From: CAISIP01 sp031383745
Lineage (GTDB): Bacteria > Pseudomonadota > Gammaproteobacteria > Burkholderiales > Burkholderiaceae_C
DNA length: 10,289 nt
NCBI GenBank assembly: GCA_031383745.1
Contig: JANMZX010000092.1
Location: 1-10,289, forward strand
Reading direction: 5' to 3'
Part shown: piece by piece, positions 1-7,093 of the stretch
Layout: each line of letters starts with the position of its first letter
Numbering within the stretch: the first letter of the stretch is position 1
Program-made: the position numbers and the translations under genes
The notes under the pieces: generated by a model
Database searches by the model: none
Seen by the model: only the letters and a program-made list of their open reading frames with translations
Told to the model about the DNA's origin: nothing

Positions 1-1350
1 GAAGAGGCCACGAGCGAGAACATCCTGGTCGGCCCGGCCATGGGCAGGCGGGCGACGTACCAGTTCGGCAACCAGTTGCAGGCATCCACCAAAGGCCTGG
101 TCGACGCCGGCCTCGGCAAGGGCCTGGCGCTAGGGCGCATCGGCATCCTGCCGCCGAATGTGATCGTCGACAAGACGCCGCAGGAGATGACGATCGACGG
201 CGTGCGTTTCGTGTTCCAGAACGTGCCGGCGTCGGAAGCACCGTCCGAACTCGCGTTCTACCTGCCGGACTTCAAGGCCTACTGCGGCGCGGAGATCTTG
301 TCCCAGACCATGCATAACCTGTACACGCTGCGTGGCGCCAAGGTGCGCGACGCGCTGCGCTGGTCGGGCTACATCGACGACGCGCTGCAGCGCTTTGGCG
401 GCGCCGAGGTGTTCTTCGCCAGCCACCACTGGCCGGTCTGGGGCAATACGCAGATCGTGGATTTCATGAAGCAACACCGCGACAGCTACCGCTACATCCA
501 CGACCAGACCGTGCGTTTGCTCAATGCCGGCATGAAGCCGCACGAGATCGCAGAGAACCTGAAGCTGCCCAGGTCGCTGGAATCGGCGTTCGCGGTGCGC
601 GGGTATTACGGCACCGTGCGCCACAACGCCAAGGCGGTCTACCAGCACTACCTCGGCTGGTTCGACGGCAATCCGGCCAACCTCGACCCCCTGCCGCGTC
701 TGGAGGCGGCCACGCGCTACGTGGCGTTGATGGGCGGGGCCGACAAGACGGTTGCCGCGGCCCAGGCGGCCTTCGCGCGCGGCGAGTTTCGCTGGGTGGC
801 CGAGCTGCTCAACCAGGTGGTGTTCGCCCAGCCCGAACACAGCGCCGCGCGCACACTGCTGGCGCGCAGCTACGAGCAGCTCGCCTACGTCGCCGAATCG
901 GCGATCTGGCGCAACTTCTACCTCACGGGCGCGCAGGAATTGCGCAGCGGCAAGACCGGCAACGGCCCGGACGCGGCACTGGCCGTCGGCATGCTGGGCC
1001 TGGCCCCGGTCGAACGTTACCTGGACGCCATGGCCGCCGGCCTGAACGGCCCGAAGGCCGACGGCAGTGACCTGCGCCTGAACCTGGTGTTCTCCGACAT
1101 CCGTGAGTCGTATGTGTTGTGGATCGAGAACGCGGTGCTGCACCACCGCAAGGCGTCGCCGGACAAGACCGCCAACGCCACCCTGACATTGACGCAGCCG
1201 GTGTTCATCAAGATGATGACGGGCACCGCCGGCGTGAAGGACACCCTGCTTGGCGACGATCTGCAGGTCAGCGGCAGCCGGATCGACCTGGTGCGCTTCT
1301 TCAGCCTGATCGACAAGGCGCCGAGGACGTTTGCGATCGTGACGCCCTGA
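1..1350 (+). CDS. Alkyl/aryl sulfatase, MBL fold (5'-truncated by window)
   Basis: This is the C-terminal part of an SdsA1/BDS1-type alkyl sulfatase, a zinc hydrolase that splits primary alkyl sulfates such as dodecyl sulfate into alcohol and sulfate. The frame is open from base 1, and the family segment EEATSENILVG-AMGRR precedes the first in-frame ATG at 40, so that ATG is internal and the true start lies left of the window. The HxHxDH zinc motif is therefore not visible. Three later residues match known SdsA1 metal ligands in kind and spacing: Glu (codon 235-237), Glu 19 residues on in AEILSQTMHN, and His (427-429) in SHHWPVWG, 45 residues after that. A helical dimerisation region follows (about 460-1000). 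The last 100 residues (about 1057-1347), including the VFIKMMTG segment, form the SCP2/sterol-carrier-like domain typical of these enzymes. The family is often secreted or periplasmic; the signal peptide cannot be checked here. Family assignment is firm; the exact substrate is not. Confidence 0.93.
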   Translation, partial: EEATSENILVGPAMGRRATYQFGNQLQASTKGLVDAGLGKGLALGRIGILPPNVIVDKTPQEMTIDGVRFVFQNVPASEAPSELAFYLPDFKAYCGAEILSQTMHNLYTLRGAKVRDALRWSGYIDDALQRFGGAEVFFASHHWPVWGNTQIVDFMKQHRDSYRYIHDQTVRLLNAGMKPHEIAENLKLPRSLESAFAVRGYYGTVRHNAKAVYQHYLGWFDGNPANLDPLPRLEAATRYVALMGGADKTVAAAQAAFARGEFRWVAELLNQVVFAQPEHSAARTLLARSYEQLAYVAESAIWRNFYLTGAQELRSGKTGNGPDAALAVGMLGLAPVERYLDAMAAGLNGPKADGSDLRLNLVFSDIRESYVLWIENAVLHHRKASPDKTANATLTLTQPVFIKMMTGTAGVKDTLLGDDLQVSGSRIDLVRFFSLIDKAPRTFAIVTP

Positions 1351-1374
1351 GCGCCCGGCCAGAGCGCTGGGCGC
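1351..1374 (+). terminator. GC hairpin directly after sulfatase stop
   Basis: Arms GCGCCC (1351-1356) and GGGCGC (1369-1374) are exact complements around a 12-nt loop, starting at the first base after the stop codon. No T-run follows, so it is not a classical intrinsic terminator. It could stabilise the 3' end or be chance in GC-rich DNA. Confidence 0.28.
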
Positions 1375-1429
1375 GACGCAGTGTGCGCCGGGCCGCGGCA
1401 AAGATAATGTGCCAACTTTGGACAATTCC

Positions 1430-2266
1430 ATGAACGACCGCGTCCGTATCGACATTGACCCGCACGGCGTCGCCGACGTCTGCCTGGTGCGCAGCGACAA
1501 GATGAACGCGCTCGACGCCGCCATGTTCGTGGCTCTGGCAGACGCCATCCAGCGACTCCGGGACGAACCGGGCCTGCGTGTGGTCGTGCTGCATGGCGAA
1601 GGCAAGGCCTTTTGCGCGGGGCTCGACATGGGGCGGTTCGCGGCCATGGGGCAGGCCGGCGGCGAACCGCCAGGGCAGCGCCTGCTGGCACGCACCCACG
1701 GCATGTCCAACTCCTCGCAGTTCGTGGCGCAGGGGTGGCGCGAACTGCCGGTGCCGGTGATTGCGGCGGTGCATGGGGTGGCGTTCGGCGGTGGCCTGCA
1801 GGTCGCGCTGGGCGCCGACATCCGCCTGGTGACGCCGCAGACGCAGATGAGCGTGATGGAGATCAAGTGGGGCCTGGTGCCCGACATGGCCGGCCTGGTG
1901 CTGATGCGCGGCCTGCTGCGCGACGACGTGGCGCGCGAGCTCACCTACACCGGTCGCATCGTGCTGGGCGACGAAGCGGTGCAGATAGGCCTGGCCACAC
2001 GCGCCTGTGCCGATCCGCTGGCCGAGGCGCGTGCGCTGGCGCAGGCTATGGCACAACGCAGCCCGAGCGCGTTGCGTGCGGCAAAGCGCCTGTTCAACCA
2101 GGCCAGCCGCAGCATCGATGCAAGCGCCGCGGCGCTGCTGCAGTCCGAGTCGGATGAACAGGCGGCTTTGATGGGCGGGCGGGACCAACTGGAGGCCGTG
2201 CGCGCCAACCTGGAGCGCCGCGCGCCGCAGTTTCAAGCGCCCGGGCAGCCAATGTCTCCCACGTGA
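1430..2266 (+). CDS. Crotonase/enoyl-CoA hydratase-family protein, altered active site
   Basis: A 278-residue crotonase-fold protein acting on acyl-CoA thioesters. The oxyanion-hole segments are clear: KAFCAGLD at residues 59-66 and HGVAFGGGLQ at 115-124. The usual first catalytic glutamate (rat ECH Glu144) is Gln124 here, while the second (Glu164 equivalent) is kept as Glu144 in SVMEIKWG, at the expected 20-residue spacing. Asp152, eight residues further in GLVPDM, falls where dienoyl-CoA isomerases carry a catalytic Asp. Simple hydratase activity is thus doubtful and an isomerase or other crotonase reaction is possible. I prefer the ATG at 1430. An in-frame GTG at 1409 would add seven residues, but a GATAAT at 1403-1408 could be a -10 box that places transcription start between the two. 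Neither start has a strong ribosome binding site. The gene lies 79 bp after the sulfatase and 69 bp before the flavoprotein gene, same strand. Confidence 0.9.
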   Translation: MNDRVRIDIDPHGVADVCLVRSDKMNALDAAMFVALADAIQRLRDEPGLRVVVLHGEGKAFCAGLDMGRFAAMGQAGGEPPGQRLLARTHGMSNSSQFVAQGWRELPVPVIAAVHGVAFGGGLQVALGADIRLVTPQTQMSVMEIKWGLVPDMAGLVLMRGLLRDDVARELTYTGRIVLGDEAVQIGLATRACADPLAEARALAQAMAQRSPSALRAAKRLFNQASRSIDASAAALLQSESDEQAALMGGRDQLEAVRANLERRAPQFQAPGQPMSPT

Positions 2267-2267
2267 C

Positions 2268-2284
2268 GGGGCCAACCCGGCCCC
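2268..2284 (+). terminator. GC hairpin just after crotonase stop
   Basis: GGGGCC (2268-2273) and GGCCCC (2279-2284) form a perfect 6-bp stem with a 5-nt loop, one base after the TGA stop. There is no downstream T-run. It may attenuate read-through into the next gene or be incidental; the next gene is on the same strand. Confidence 0.3.
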
Positions 2285-2335
2285 CCGGCTAAGGTCAGCG
2301 CCTCCCCCATCGGCACACCCCAGGAAAACCGCGCC

Positions 2336-3313
2336 ATGAAAACCAGAATCACCGAGATGTTCGGCATCCAGCACCCCATCATCCAGGGCGGCATGCATTT
2401 TGTAGGGTTCGCCGAACTCGCCGCTGCAGTGTCCAATGCCGGCGGCCTGGGCATCATCACCGGCCTGACGCAACGCACACCCGAGCTGCTGGCCAACGAG
2501 ATCCGGCGCTGCCGCGAGATGACCGACAAGCCCTTCGGCGTGAACCTCACCTTCCTGCCCACCGTGTCCTCGCCCGACTATCCCGGTTACATCAAGGCGA
2601 TCATCGACGGCGGCATCAAGGCGGTGGAAACCGCCGGGAACAACCCACAGAAATGGCTGCCGGCCCTGCACGAGGCAGGCATCAAGGTGATCCACAAATG
2701 CACCTCGGTGCGCCACTCGCTCAAGGCGCAGTCGATCGGTTGTGACGCGGTCAGTGTGGACGGCTTCGAATGCGGCGGCCACCCGGGCGAGGACGACGTG
2801 CCCAACTTCATCCTGCTGCCGCGCGCGGCCGACGAACTGAAGATCCCGTTTGTTGCGTCGGGCGGCATGGCCGACGGCCGCTCGCTGGTGGCGGCGCTGG
2901 CGCTGGGCGCCGAAGGCATGAACATGGGCACGCGTTTCATCGCCACCAAGGAGGCGCCGGTACATGAGAACGTCAAGCAGGCGATCGTCGCAGCCAGCGA
3001 GCTCGACACCCGGCTGGTGATGCGCTCGCTGCGCAACACCGAGCGCGTGCTGCGCAACGGCGCGGTCGACCGCCTGCTGGAGAAGGAACGCACGCTGGGC
3101 GCCAACCTCAAGTTCGAGGACATCATCACCGAAGTGGCCGGGGTCTACCCGAAGATCATGCTGGAGGGCACCATGGACGCCGGCGCCTGGTCGTGCGGCA
3201 TGGTGGCCGGGCTGATCCACGACGTGCCGACCGTCAAGGAACTGATCGACCGCATCATGGCCGAGGCCGACGCGATCATCCGCCAGCGGCTGGTGGGGTT
3301 TGTGAACGGCTGA
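2336..3313 (+). CDS. NPD/nitronate monooxygenase-family flavoprotein
   Basis: A 325-residue FMN-dependent TIM-barrel protein of the 2-nitropropane dioxygenase/nitronate monooxygenase family, which oxidises alkyl nitronates (such as propionate 3-nitronate) using O2; some homologues have other or unknown substrates. Visible features are the N-terminal HPIIQGGM strand (residues 13-20), the AVSNAGGLGIITG flavin loop (31-43), GFECGGHPGEDD (143-154) with His149 at the position of the catalytic base, and the phosphate-binding ASGGMADGRS (174-183) followed by ALALGAEGMNMGTRF (187-201). Length is normal and the ORF is unbroken. The ATG at 2336 is preceded by AGGAA about 10 nt upstream, a usable ribosome binding site. 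It follows the crotonase gene on the same strand and converges with the membrane-protein gene, with only 23 bp between the two stop codons and no terminator in that gap. Crotonase plus flavoprotein neighbours suggest acyl-CoA or nitro-compound metabolism, but the substrate cannot be read from sequence. Confidence 0.92.
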   Translation: MKTRITEMFGIQHPIIQGGMHFVGFAELAAAVSNAGGLGIITGLTQRTPELLANEIRRCREMTDKPFGVNLTFLPTVSSPDYPGYIKAIIDGGIKAVETAGNNPQKWLPALHEAGIKVIHKCTSVRHSLKAQSIGCDAVSVDGFECGGHPGEDDVPNFILLPRAADELKIPFVASGGMADGRSLVAALALGAEGMNMGTRFIATKEAPVHENVKQAIVAASELDTRLVMRSLRNTERVLRNGAVDRLLEKERTLGANLKFEDIITEVAGVYPKIMLEGTMDAGAWSCGMVAGLIHDVPTVKELIDRIMAEADAIIRQRLVGFVNG

Positions 3314-3336
3314 CGAGGCTACGCCGGAGGGCGCCG

Positions 3337-3879
3337 TCAACCGGGCCGGTCGGGGTCGCCTGCACCGGCACCGCCAGCTGGTTCGCGGCGTGCCAGGGCG
3401 CCGGCATGGGTTTGCGCGCGGCGCGCCGGGAACACCAGGTTGCGCTCGACCCAGGTCCGCAACCGCAGCGCGCGCATCCGGTGCTGTTTGCCCAGGTACT
3501 CGGCCAGTGCATCGGCACGCATGAAGGTGCCGTCGGCCGTTTCCCCAGCCTTGACGCGAGCGGGCCATGCCGACGCCAGCGTCCGATCGGCGGGCGTCTC
3601 GCCGAGCACCTTGCGGACATCGGCCAGGCATACCCAGCGCCAGTGGTCATCGTCCTCCTGCACATGGATCGTGATGCCATGAAACACGTAGTGCTGCCCG
3701 TGCACTGGCAGCCACACGCGTTCCCGCAGGCGCTGCCACACGCCGATCACCAGCGCCATCAATGGCCGGGCAATGGCATAGGCGAACAGCGGCGCGGTCC
3801 ACACGACCACCAGTCTCCCGAAGTACCAGCCCACCAGTGCGTAGGCAAGCAGACACAGTGCGATCTGCACCAAAGGCAT
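3337..3879 (-). CDS. Hypothetical membrane protein with possible BRO-N-like domain
   Basis: A 180-residue protein I do not recognise by name. Residues 3-20 and 23-48 are two adjacent hydrophobic segments, likely a transmembrane hairpin, followed by basic RLRERVW. The soluble part (about 58-155) has strand-like YVFHGITIHVQEDDDHWRWV, then CLADVRKVLGE (84-94), then FMRADALAEYLG (119-130) and RLRTWVERNLVFPARR (139-154). That order, with DV..LG and a closing LRTWV....FPARR, recalls the BRO-N fold of phage antirepressors, whose domain ends in a similar WV..E.LP.IR motif. This is resemblance by eye only. The last 25 residues are Ala/Gly/Pro/Arg-rich and probably disordered. The start is uncertain: the ATG at 3879 is chosen because it begins the first hydrophobic helix, but in-frame GTGs at 3888 and 3897 and an ATG at 4011 exist, and none has a clear ribosome binding site. 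The 4011 start is unlikely because it would run through the Bug-gene remnant in another frame. Confidence 0.68.
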   Translation of the reverse strand: MPLVQIALCLLAYALVGWYFGRLVVVWTAPLFAYAIARPLMALVIGVWQRLRERVWLPVHGQHYVFHGITIHVQEDDDHWRWVCLADVRKVLGETPADRTLASAWPARVKAGETADGTFMRADALAEYLGKQHRMRALRLRTWVERNLVFPARRAQTHAGALARREPAGGAGAGDPDRPG

Positions 3880-3958
3880 GGCGAACACGCTTTTCACGAT
3901 GGCGGCGGCTGGAGTTCCGCACCATTGTGATCCGAAGTGGCGGCGACCGTCTGTGTCG

Positions 3959-4120
3959 ATCGCCCCGGAAGCCGCTGGCCTTGACGATCGGGCCCCAGCG
4001 TTCGGCGTCACGCTTCATGTGCCCCGACAGGTCGTCCGGCGTACCGCCAGCGGGATTCATGCGCGGGGCCGGCACGCGCCCACGCACGTCCGCCATGGCC
4101 AATGCCTTGTTGTCGAACTG
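3959..4120 (-). pseudogene. C-terminal remnant of a second Bug/TctC-type gene
   Basis: In one minus-strand frame, the stretch between the intact Bug gene and the membrane-protein gene encodes MNPAGGTPDDLSGHMKRD (ending near 4007) followed by AERWGPIVKASGFRGD (ending at 3959). This is the standard C-terminal signature of Bug/TctC solute-binding proteins (GGTP-[ED][ED]L, R.E..RW..V[IV]KA[AS]G). It is preceded by NKALAMADVRGRV, resembling the family's penultimate helix. No N-terminal body, signal peptide or start precedes it, and no stop follows the expected end at GFRGD; the frame simply runs on. The intact upstream Bug protein ends differently (LWGGFVRRIGFTAES), so this is not a simple recent duplicate of its tail. 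I read it as what is left after deletion of most of a neighbouring Bug gene. Left and right limits are approximate. Confidence 0.62.
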
Positions 4121-4137
4121 CCCAAGGCCAACCGCCG

Positions 4138-4155
4138 CGGGGGCATGCACCCCCG
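4138..4155 (-). terminator. GC hairpin downstream of Bug gene
   Basis: CGGGGG (4138-4143) and CCCCCG (4150-4154 plus G4155) make a perfect 6-bp all-GC stem with a 6-nt CATGCA loop, 9 nt beyond the stop codon of the minus-strand Bug gene. No U-run follows on the minus strand. It is a plausible 3' end element for the ligase/Bug operon, of the kind common in GC-rich genomes. Confidence 0.38.
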
Positions 4156-4164
4156 TTGACGCGC

Positions 4165-5157
4165 TCAGGACTCGGCGGTGAACCCGATCCGGCGCACGAA
4201 CCCGCCCCAGAGGTCCGAATCGGCCTTGAACGTGCGCCCGAAGTCCTCCGGACTCGGCGAGCCGACCACCTCCAGGCCGAGCGGCACACCGAAATCGATC
4301 AGCTCCTTGGCCGCCAGCGCCGTACGCACCGCAGCGTTTGCACGCTGGGCCACCGCCGCGGTCACACGCCCGGGCATGAACAGGCCGTACCACTCGCGCA
4401 TGGTCAGCTCCGGGAAGCCCTGCTCGGCGTAGGTGGCCGTGTCCGGGGCAAAACGCGAGCGTGCGGTCCCAGTCACGGCGAGCAGGCGCAGGCGCCCTGC
4501 CGCGAGGTGCGGCAGGTAGTCGCCCAGCGGCGAGGAAAAGGACGCGATCTGGCCGCCCAGCAGGTCCCGGATGCCGGGGCCGGAGCCGGGGAACGGGATC
4601 TGCTTCATGGGTACGCCAGAGGCTTTTTCCAGCAGGGCCGCGACCAGGTGCGGCATCGACCCCGCACCAGGCGTGCCGTAGTTGGCCTGGCCCGGATTGG
4701 CCCGGGCCCAGTCCAGGTAATCGCGCAAGTTCTTGACCGACGCGGGCACGAGGGGGCCGACCCCGAAACCGTGGGCGGTGTACAGCGCCGTGCTGATGGG
4801 CGCCACGTCGCTCACCTTGTATTGCAGCTTGGGGAAGGTGTAGGGGTAGATGGTCAGCATGGAGCCGGGTGTCAGCAGCATCACGGATCCGTCGGCCGGG
4901 CTGTCACGCAGGGCAATCACGCCGAGTTGCCCGCCCGCGCCCGGCTTGTTCTCCACCAGGGCGTTGGTGGCGTAGTTGCCGCGCAGCTTTTCCGCCAGGG
5001 CCCGGGCGAAAGCGTCGGTGGTGCCGCCGGGCGGGAATCCGACAATGATGCGCAAAGTGTCGACCGCCGCCTGGGCGCGTGCGGTGAACGGGATGCCCAG
5101 GGCGGCGGCGACACCGGTGGCGCCTAGGGCCTTGAGAGATTGTCTGCGTGTGCTCAT
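4165..5157 (-). CDS. Bug/TctC-family periplasmic solute-binding protein
   Basis: A 330-residue extracytoplasmic binding protein of the Bug family (tripartite tricarboxylate transporter receptor, TctC-like), which captures carboxylic acids in the periplasm. The ATG at 5157 is preceded by AAGGAG with 6-nt spacing, the best ribosome binding site in this operon, and starts a signal peptide: TRRQSLKAL at residues 3-11 has the paired arginines of a Tat-type signal, then a hydrophobic stretch and an ARAQA cleavage site near residue 30. Mature-protein family motifs are VGFPPGGTTDAFAR (39-52), VENKPGAGGQLG (68-79), SPADGSVMLLTPGS, and the NYGTPGAGSMPHL loop. Length is typical. It lies 46 bp after the ligase gene on the same strand, suggesting co-transcription and a ligand shared with the ligase, perhaps an aromatic or cinnamate-type acid. 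No TctA/TctB membrane partners are in the window, so it is an orphan receptor here, as is common for Bug proteins in Burkholderiales. Confidence 0.95.
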   Translation of the reverse strand: MSTRRQSLKALGATGVAAALGIPFTARAQAAVDTLRIIVGFPPGGTTDAFARALAEKLRGNYATNALVENKPGAGGQLGVIALRDSPADGSVMLLTPGSMLTIYPYTFPKLQYKVSDVAPISTALYTAHGFGVGPLVPASVKNLRDYLDWARANPGQANYGTPGAGSMPHLVAALLEKASGVPMKQIPFPGSGPGIRDLLGGQIASFSSPLGDYLPHLAAGRLRLLAVTGTARSRFAPDTATYAEQGFPELTMREWYGLFMPGRVTAAVAQRANAAVRTALAAKELIDFGVPLGLEVVGSPSPEDFGRTFKADSDLWGGFVRRIGFTAES

Positions 5158-5203
5158 GGGGGTCTCCTTCTGGGGTTGCGTGGGTGGTGGGTGGGGCGTG
5201 AAT

Positions 5204-7093
5204 TCAGGGCTGTGCCACAGCCATATGCGGCAGCGTGCCCTCATGCAGCGCGGTCACCAGCGCCGCTCGGTGCCTGAGCACGGCACGCTGGTTGACGGAA
5301 CCCTTGTCGGTGATCTCGCCCTTGTCGAGCGACAGCGGTTCGACAAGCACGGCGGCGCGGGCGATACGGTTGGCGCTGCCGGTGGCCGCTCTGGCCAGGC
5401 CGTCCACCAGGCCCTGCAGCCACGCCAGCACCGGATGGCTCGCCACGACTTCGTGCCAGCTGGCCTGCTCGGGCAGGCCGGACAGGCCGCGCAGGGCGGG
5501 CGTAGGCACCAGCAGGGCGCCGATCTCGTTCAGGTTCAGCCCGGTCAGCACGGCATCCTGCAGGTACGGGGCGCCGGCCGCGATGATGTGCCCACGCAGC
5601 GGCCCGACACTGACGAAGGAGCCGCTGGACAGCTTGAAATCCTCCGCGATGCGGCCGTCAAAACGCAGGCCGAGGTGGATGTCGGCGGGGTCGATCCAGG
5701 CCACCGCATCGCCGGTACGGAAGTAACCTTCGTCGTCGAAAGCCTCGCGCGTGGCCTCGGGGTTGCGCCAGTAGCCCGGCGTGATGTTGGGGCCGCGGTA
5801 GCGGATCTCCTGCTTGTCGCCGCTGGGCACCAGTTTCACCTCCAGACCCGGAGTGGGCAAACCCACATGCCCGGCCTGCGCGTGCGGCGTGGTCACGAAC
5901 AGGGCGAACGGGGACGACTCCGTCATGCCCAGCCCGGCCGTCATCACGATGCGTTCGCCCCACGCACTCTCGGCATGGGCATACAGCGCGTCCTGGATCG
6001 GCTGGGCCAGCGCCGCCCCCGCATACAGCATCTGGCGCAGGCGTGAGAAAAAATTGCGCCGCAGCACCGCGTCGGTGTCCATGGCACGCGCCATGGCCTC
6101 GTAACCCAGTGGCACGTTGAAGAACCAGGTCGGCGCGATTTCGCGCAGGTTGCGCAGCGTTTCGCCGATCAATGCCGGTGTGGGCTTGCCTTCGTCGATG
6201 TACAGGGTGCCGCCGTTGAACAGCACCATGAAGAAGTCGTGGTTGCCGCCAGCGGTGTGGTGCCAGGGCAGCCAGTCGACCAGCACCGGCGGCTCCTGGG
6301 CCAGGAACGGTACCGACTGGCGCAGTTGCTGTTGGTTGGCGCAGACCATGCGCTGGGTGTTGATCACCGCCTTGGGCGCCTTGGTCGACCCGCTGGTGAA
6401 CAGGAACTTGACGATGGTGTCGGGCCCCGTGGCCAGCATGGCCGCCTCGAGCGCCGGCGTCGGCACGGTGGCGAGCAGGTCGGACAACGATGTGAGCCGA
6501 CGCCCGGACGCTGGCGCCTGGGCCGGCGGCGCGTTGACGGTGACCTCGACATCCGGCCCGACGACCGCTTCCACGGGACGCCGGAACCTGTCCCAGTCGG
6601 CCGCATAGACCAGGCCAGGCGTGAGCGTATGCATCGCATGGCGCAGCTTGTCGAAGTCCTGGCTGACCAGTGAATACGCGGGGGACACCGCGCTGAAGGG
6701 CACGCCGGCGTAGAGTGCGCCCAGGGCCAGCATGGCGTGTTCCAGGCTGTTCTCGCTCAGGATGACCAGCGGCCGCTGTGCATCCAGGCCGCGGTCCAGC
6801 AGCGCCTGGCCAATCGCGCGCGCCGCCTGCAGCGCCTGGGCGAAGCTCAGGGTACGCCACGCGCCGCCGCGCGCCGGGTCGCGCTGCGCGTACAGCGGCG
6901 CATCGGGTGTGGTGGCCGCCCAGTGCACCAGTCGCTCGGTCATGCGTGGCGGATAGGGCTGCAGGGTCTGGTCGCAACGCAGGTAGGTGCTGTCGCCCGC
7001 CTGGCGGTGGACCGCCCGCGTGACACCGAAGGTGAACTCCCGGTAGACGGGGGGCTTCGCCGGTGAGCCTGCGAGCGCCGCGGTGGTGGTCAT
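5204..7093 (-). CDS. Feruloyl-CoA synthetase-like acyl/aryl-CoA ligase
   Basis: A 629-residue member of the ANL (AMP-forming) superfamily, most like feruloyl-CoA synthases: it would adenylate a carboxylic acid with ATP and transfer it to coenzyme A. Landmarks are the N-terminal lead-in with YPPRMTERLVHWA (47-59), the phosphate loop TSGSTKAPKA (233-242), the WLPWHHTAGGNH segment (274-285) typical of this branch, GMTESSP (389-395), RYRGPNITPGYW (431-442), YFRTGD (457-462) and the hinge DGRIAEDFKLSSG (479-491). A C-terminal EITDKGSVNQRA (593-604) carries Lys597, the likely adenylation lysine. Start and upstream gene overlap by ATGA (the hydratase stop), so the two are probably translationally coupled. 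The acid is not determined by sequence: ferulate, coumarate or caffeate fit the family and the MarR/hydratase context, but other aryl-propenoates or medium-chain acids remain possible. No frameshift or missing motif is seen. Confidence 0.9.
   Translation of the reverse strand: MTTTAALAGSPAKPPVYREFTFGVTRAVHRQAGDSTYLRCDQTLQPYPPRMTERLVHWAATTPDAPLYAQRDPARGGAWRTLSFAQALQAARAIGQALLDRGLDAQRPLVILSENSLEHAMLALGALYAGVPFSAVSPAYSLVSQDFDKLRHAMHTLTPGLVYAADWDRFRRPVEAVVGPDVEVTVNAPPAQAPASGRRLTSLSDLLATVPTPALEAAMLATGPDTIVKFLFTSGSTKAPKAVINTQRMVCANQQQLRQSVPFLAQEPPVLVDWLPWHHTAGGNHDFFMVLFNGGTLYIDEGKPTPALIGETLRNLREIAPTWFFNVPLGYEAMARAMDTDAVLRRNFFSRLRQMLYAGAALAQPIQDALYAHAESAWGERIVMTAGLGMTESSPFALFVTTPHAQAGHVGLPTPGLEVKLVPSGDKQEIRYRGPNITPGYWRNPEATREAFDDEGYFRTGDAVAWIDPADIHLGLRFDGRIAEDFKLSSGSFVSVGPLRGHIIAAGAPYLQDAVLTGLNLNEIGALLVPTPALRGLSGLPEQASWHEVVASHPVLAWLQGLVDGLARAATGSANRIARAAVLVEPLSLDKGEITDKGSVNQRAVLRHRAALVTALHEGTLPHMAVAQP

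Noticed and set aside
40..42. The ATG at 40 as the true start of the sulfatase
   Set aside because: The reading frame is open to base 1, and the codons before it encode the family segment EEATSENILVG, so the ATG is internal.
130..1944. A 604-codon open frame antisense to the sulfatase and crotonase genes
   Set aside because: It is low in recognisable motifs, rich in Arg/His/Gly/Ala/Val runs typical of GC-rich shadow frames, and lies opposite two genes with clear family signatures.
1301..3631. A 776-codon open frame antisense to the crotonase and flavoprotein genes
   Set aside because: It crosses two well-supported genes on the other strand and shows no domain. Its length comes from third-position GC bias removing stop codons.
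3193..3930. A 245-codon plus-strand frame across the flavoprotein 3' end and the membrane-protein gene
   Set aside because: It starts inside the flavoprotein gene and has no hydrophobic or motif structure; the minus-strand frame has two clear hydrophobic helices.
4102..6046. Long plus-strand open frames (341 and 356 codons) opposite the Bug and ligase genes
   Set aside because: The composition is His/Gly/Gln/Arg-rich with no motif, and the minus-strand genes beneath them have complete family signatures and, for Bug, a strong ribosome binding site.
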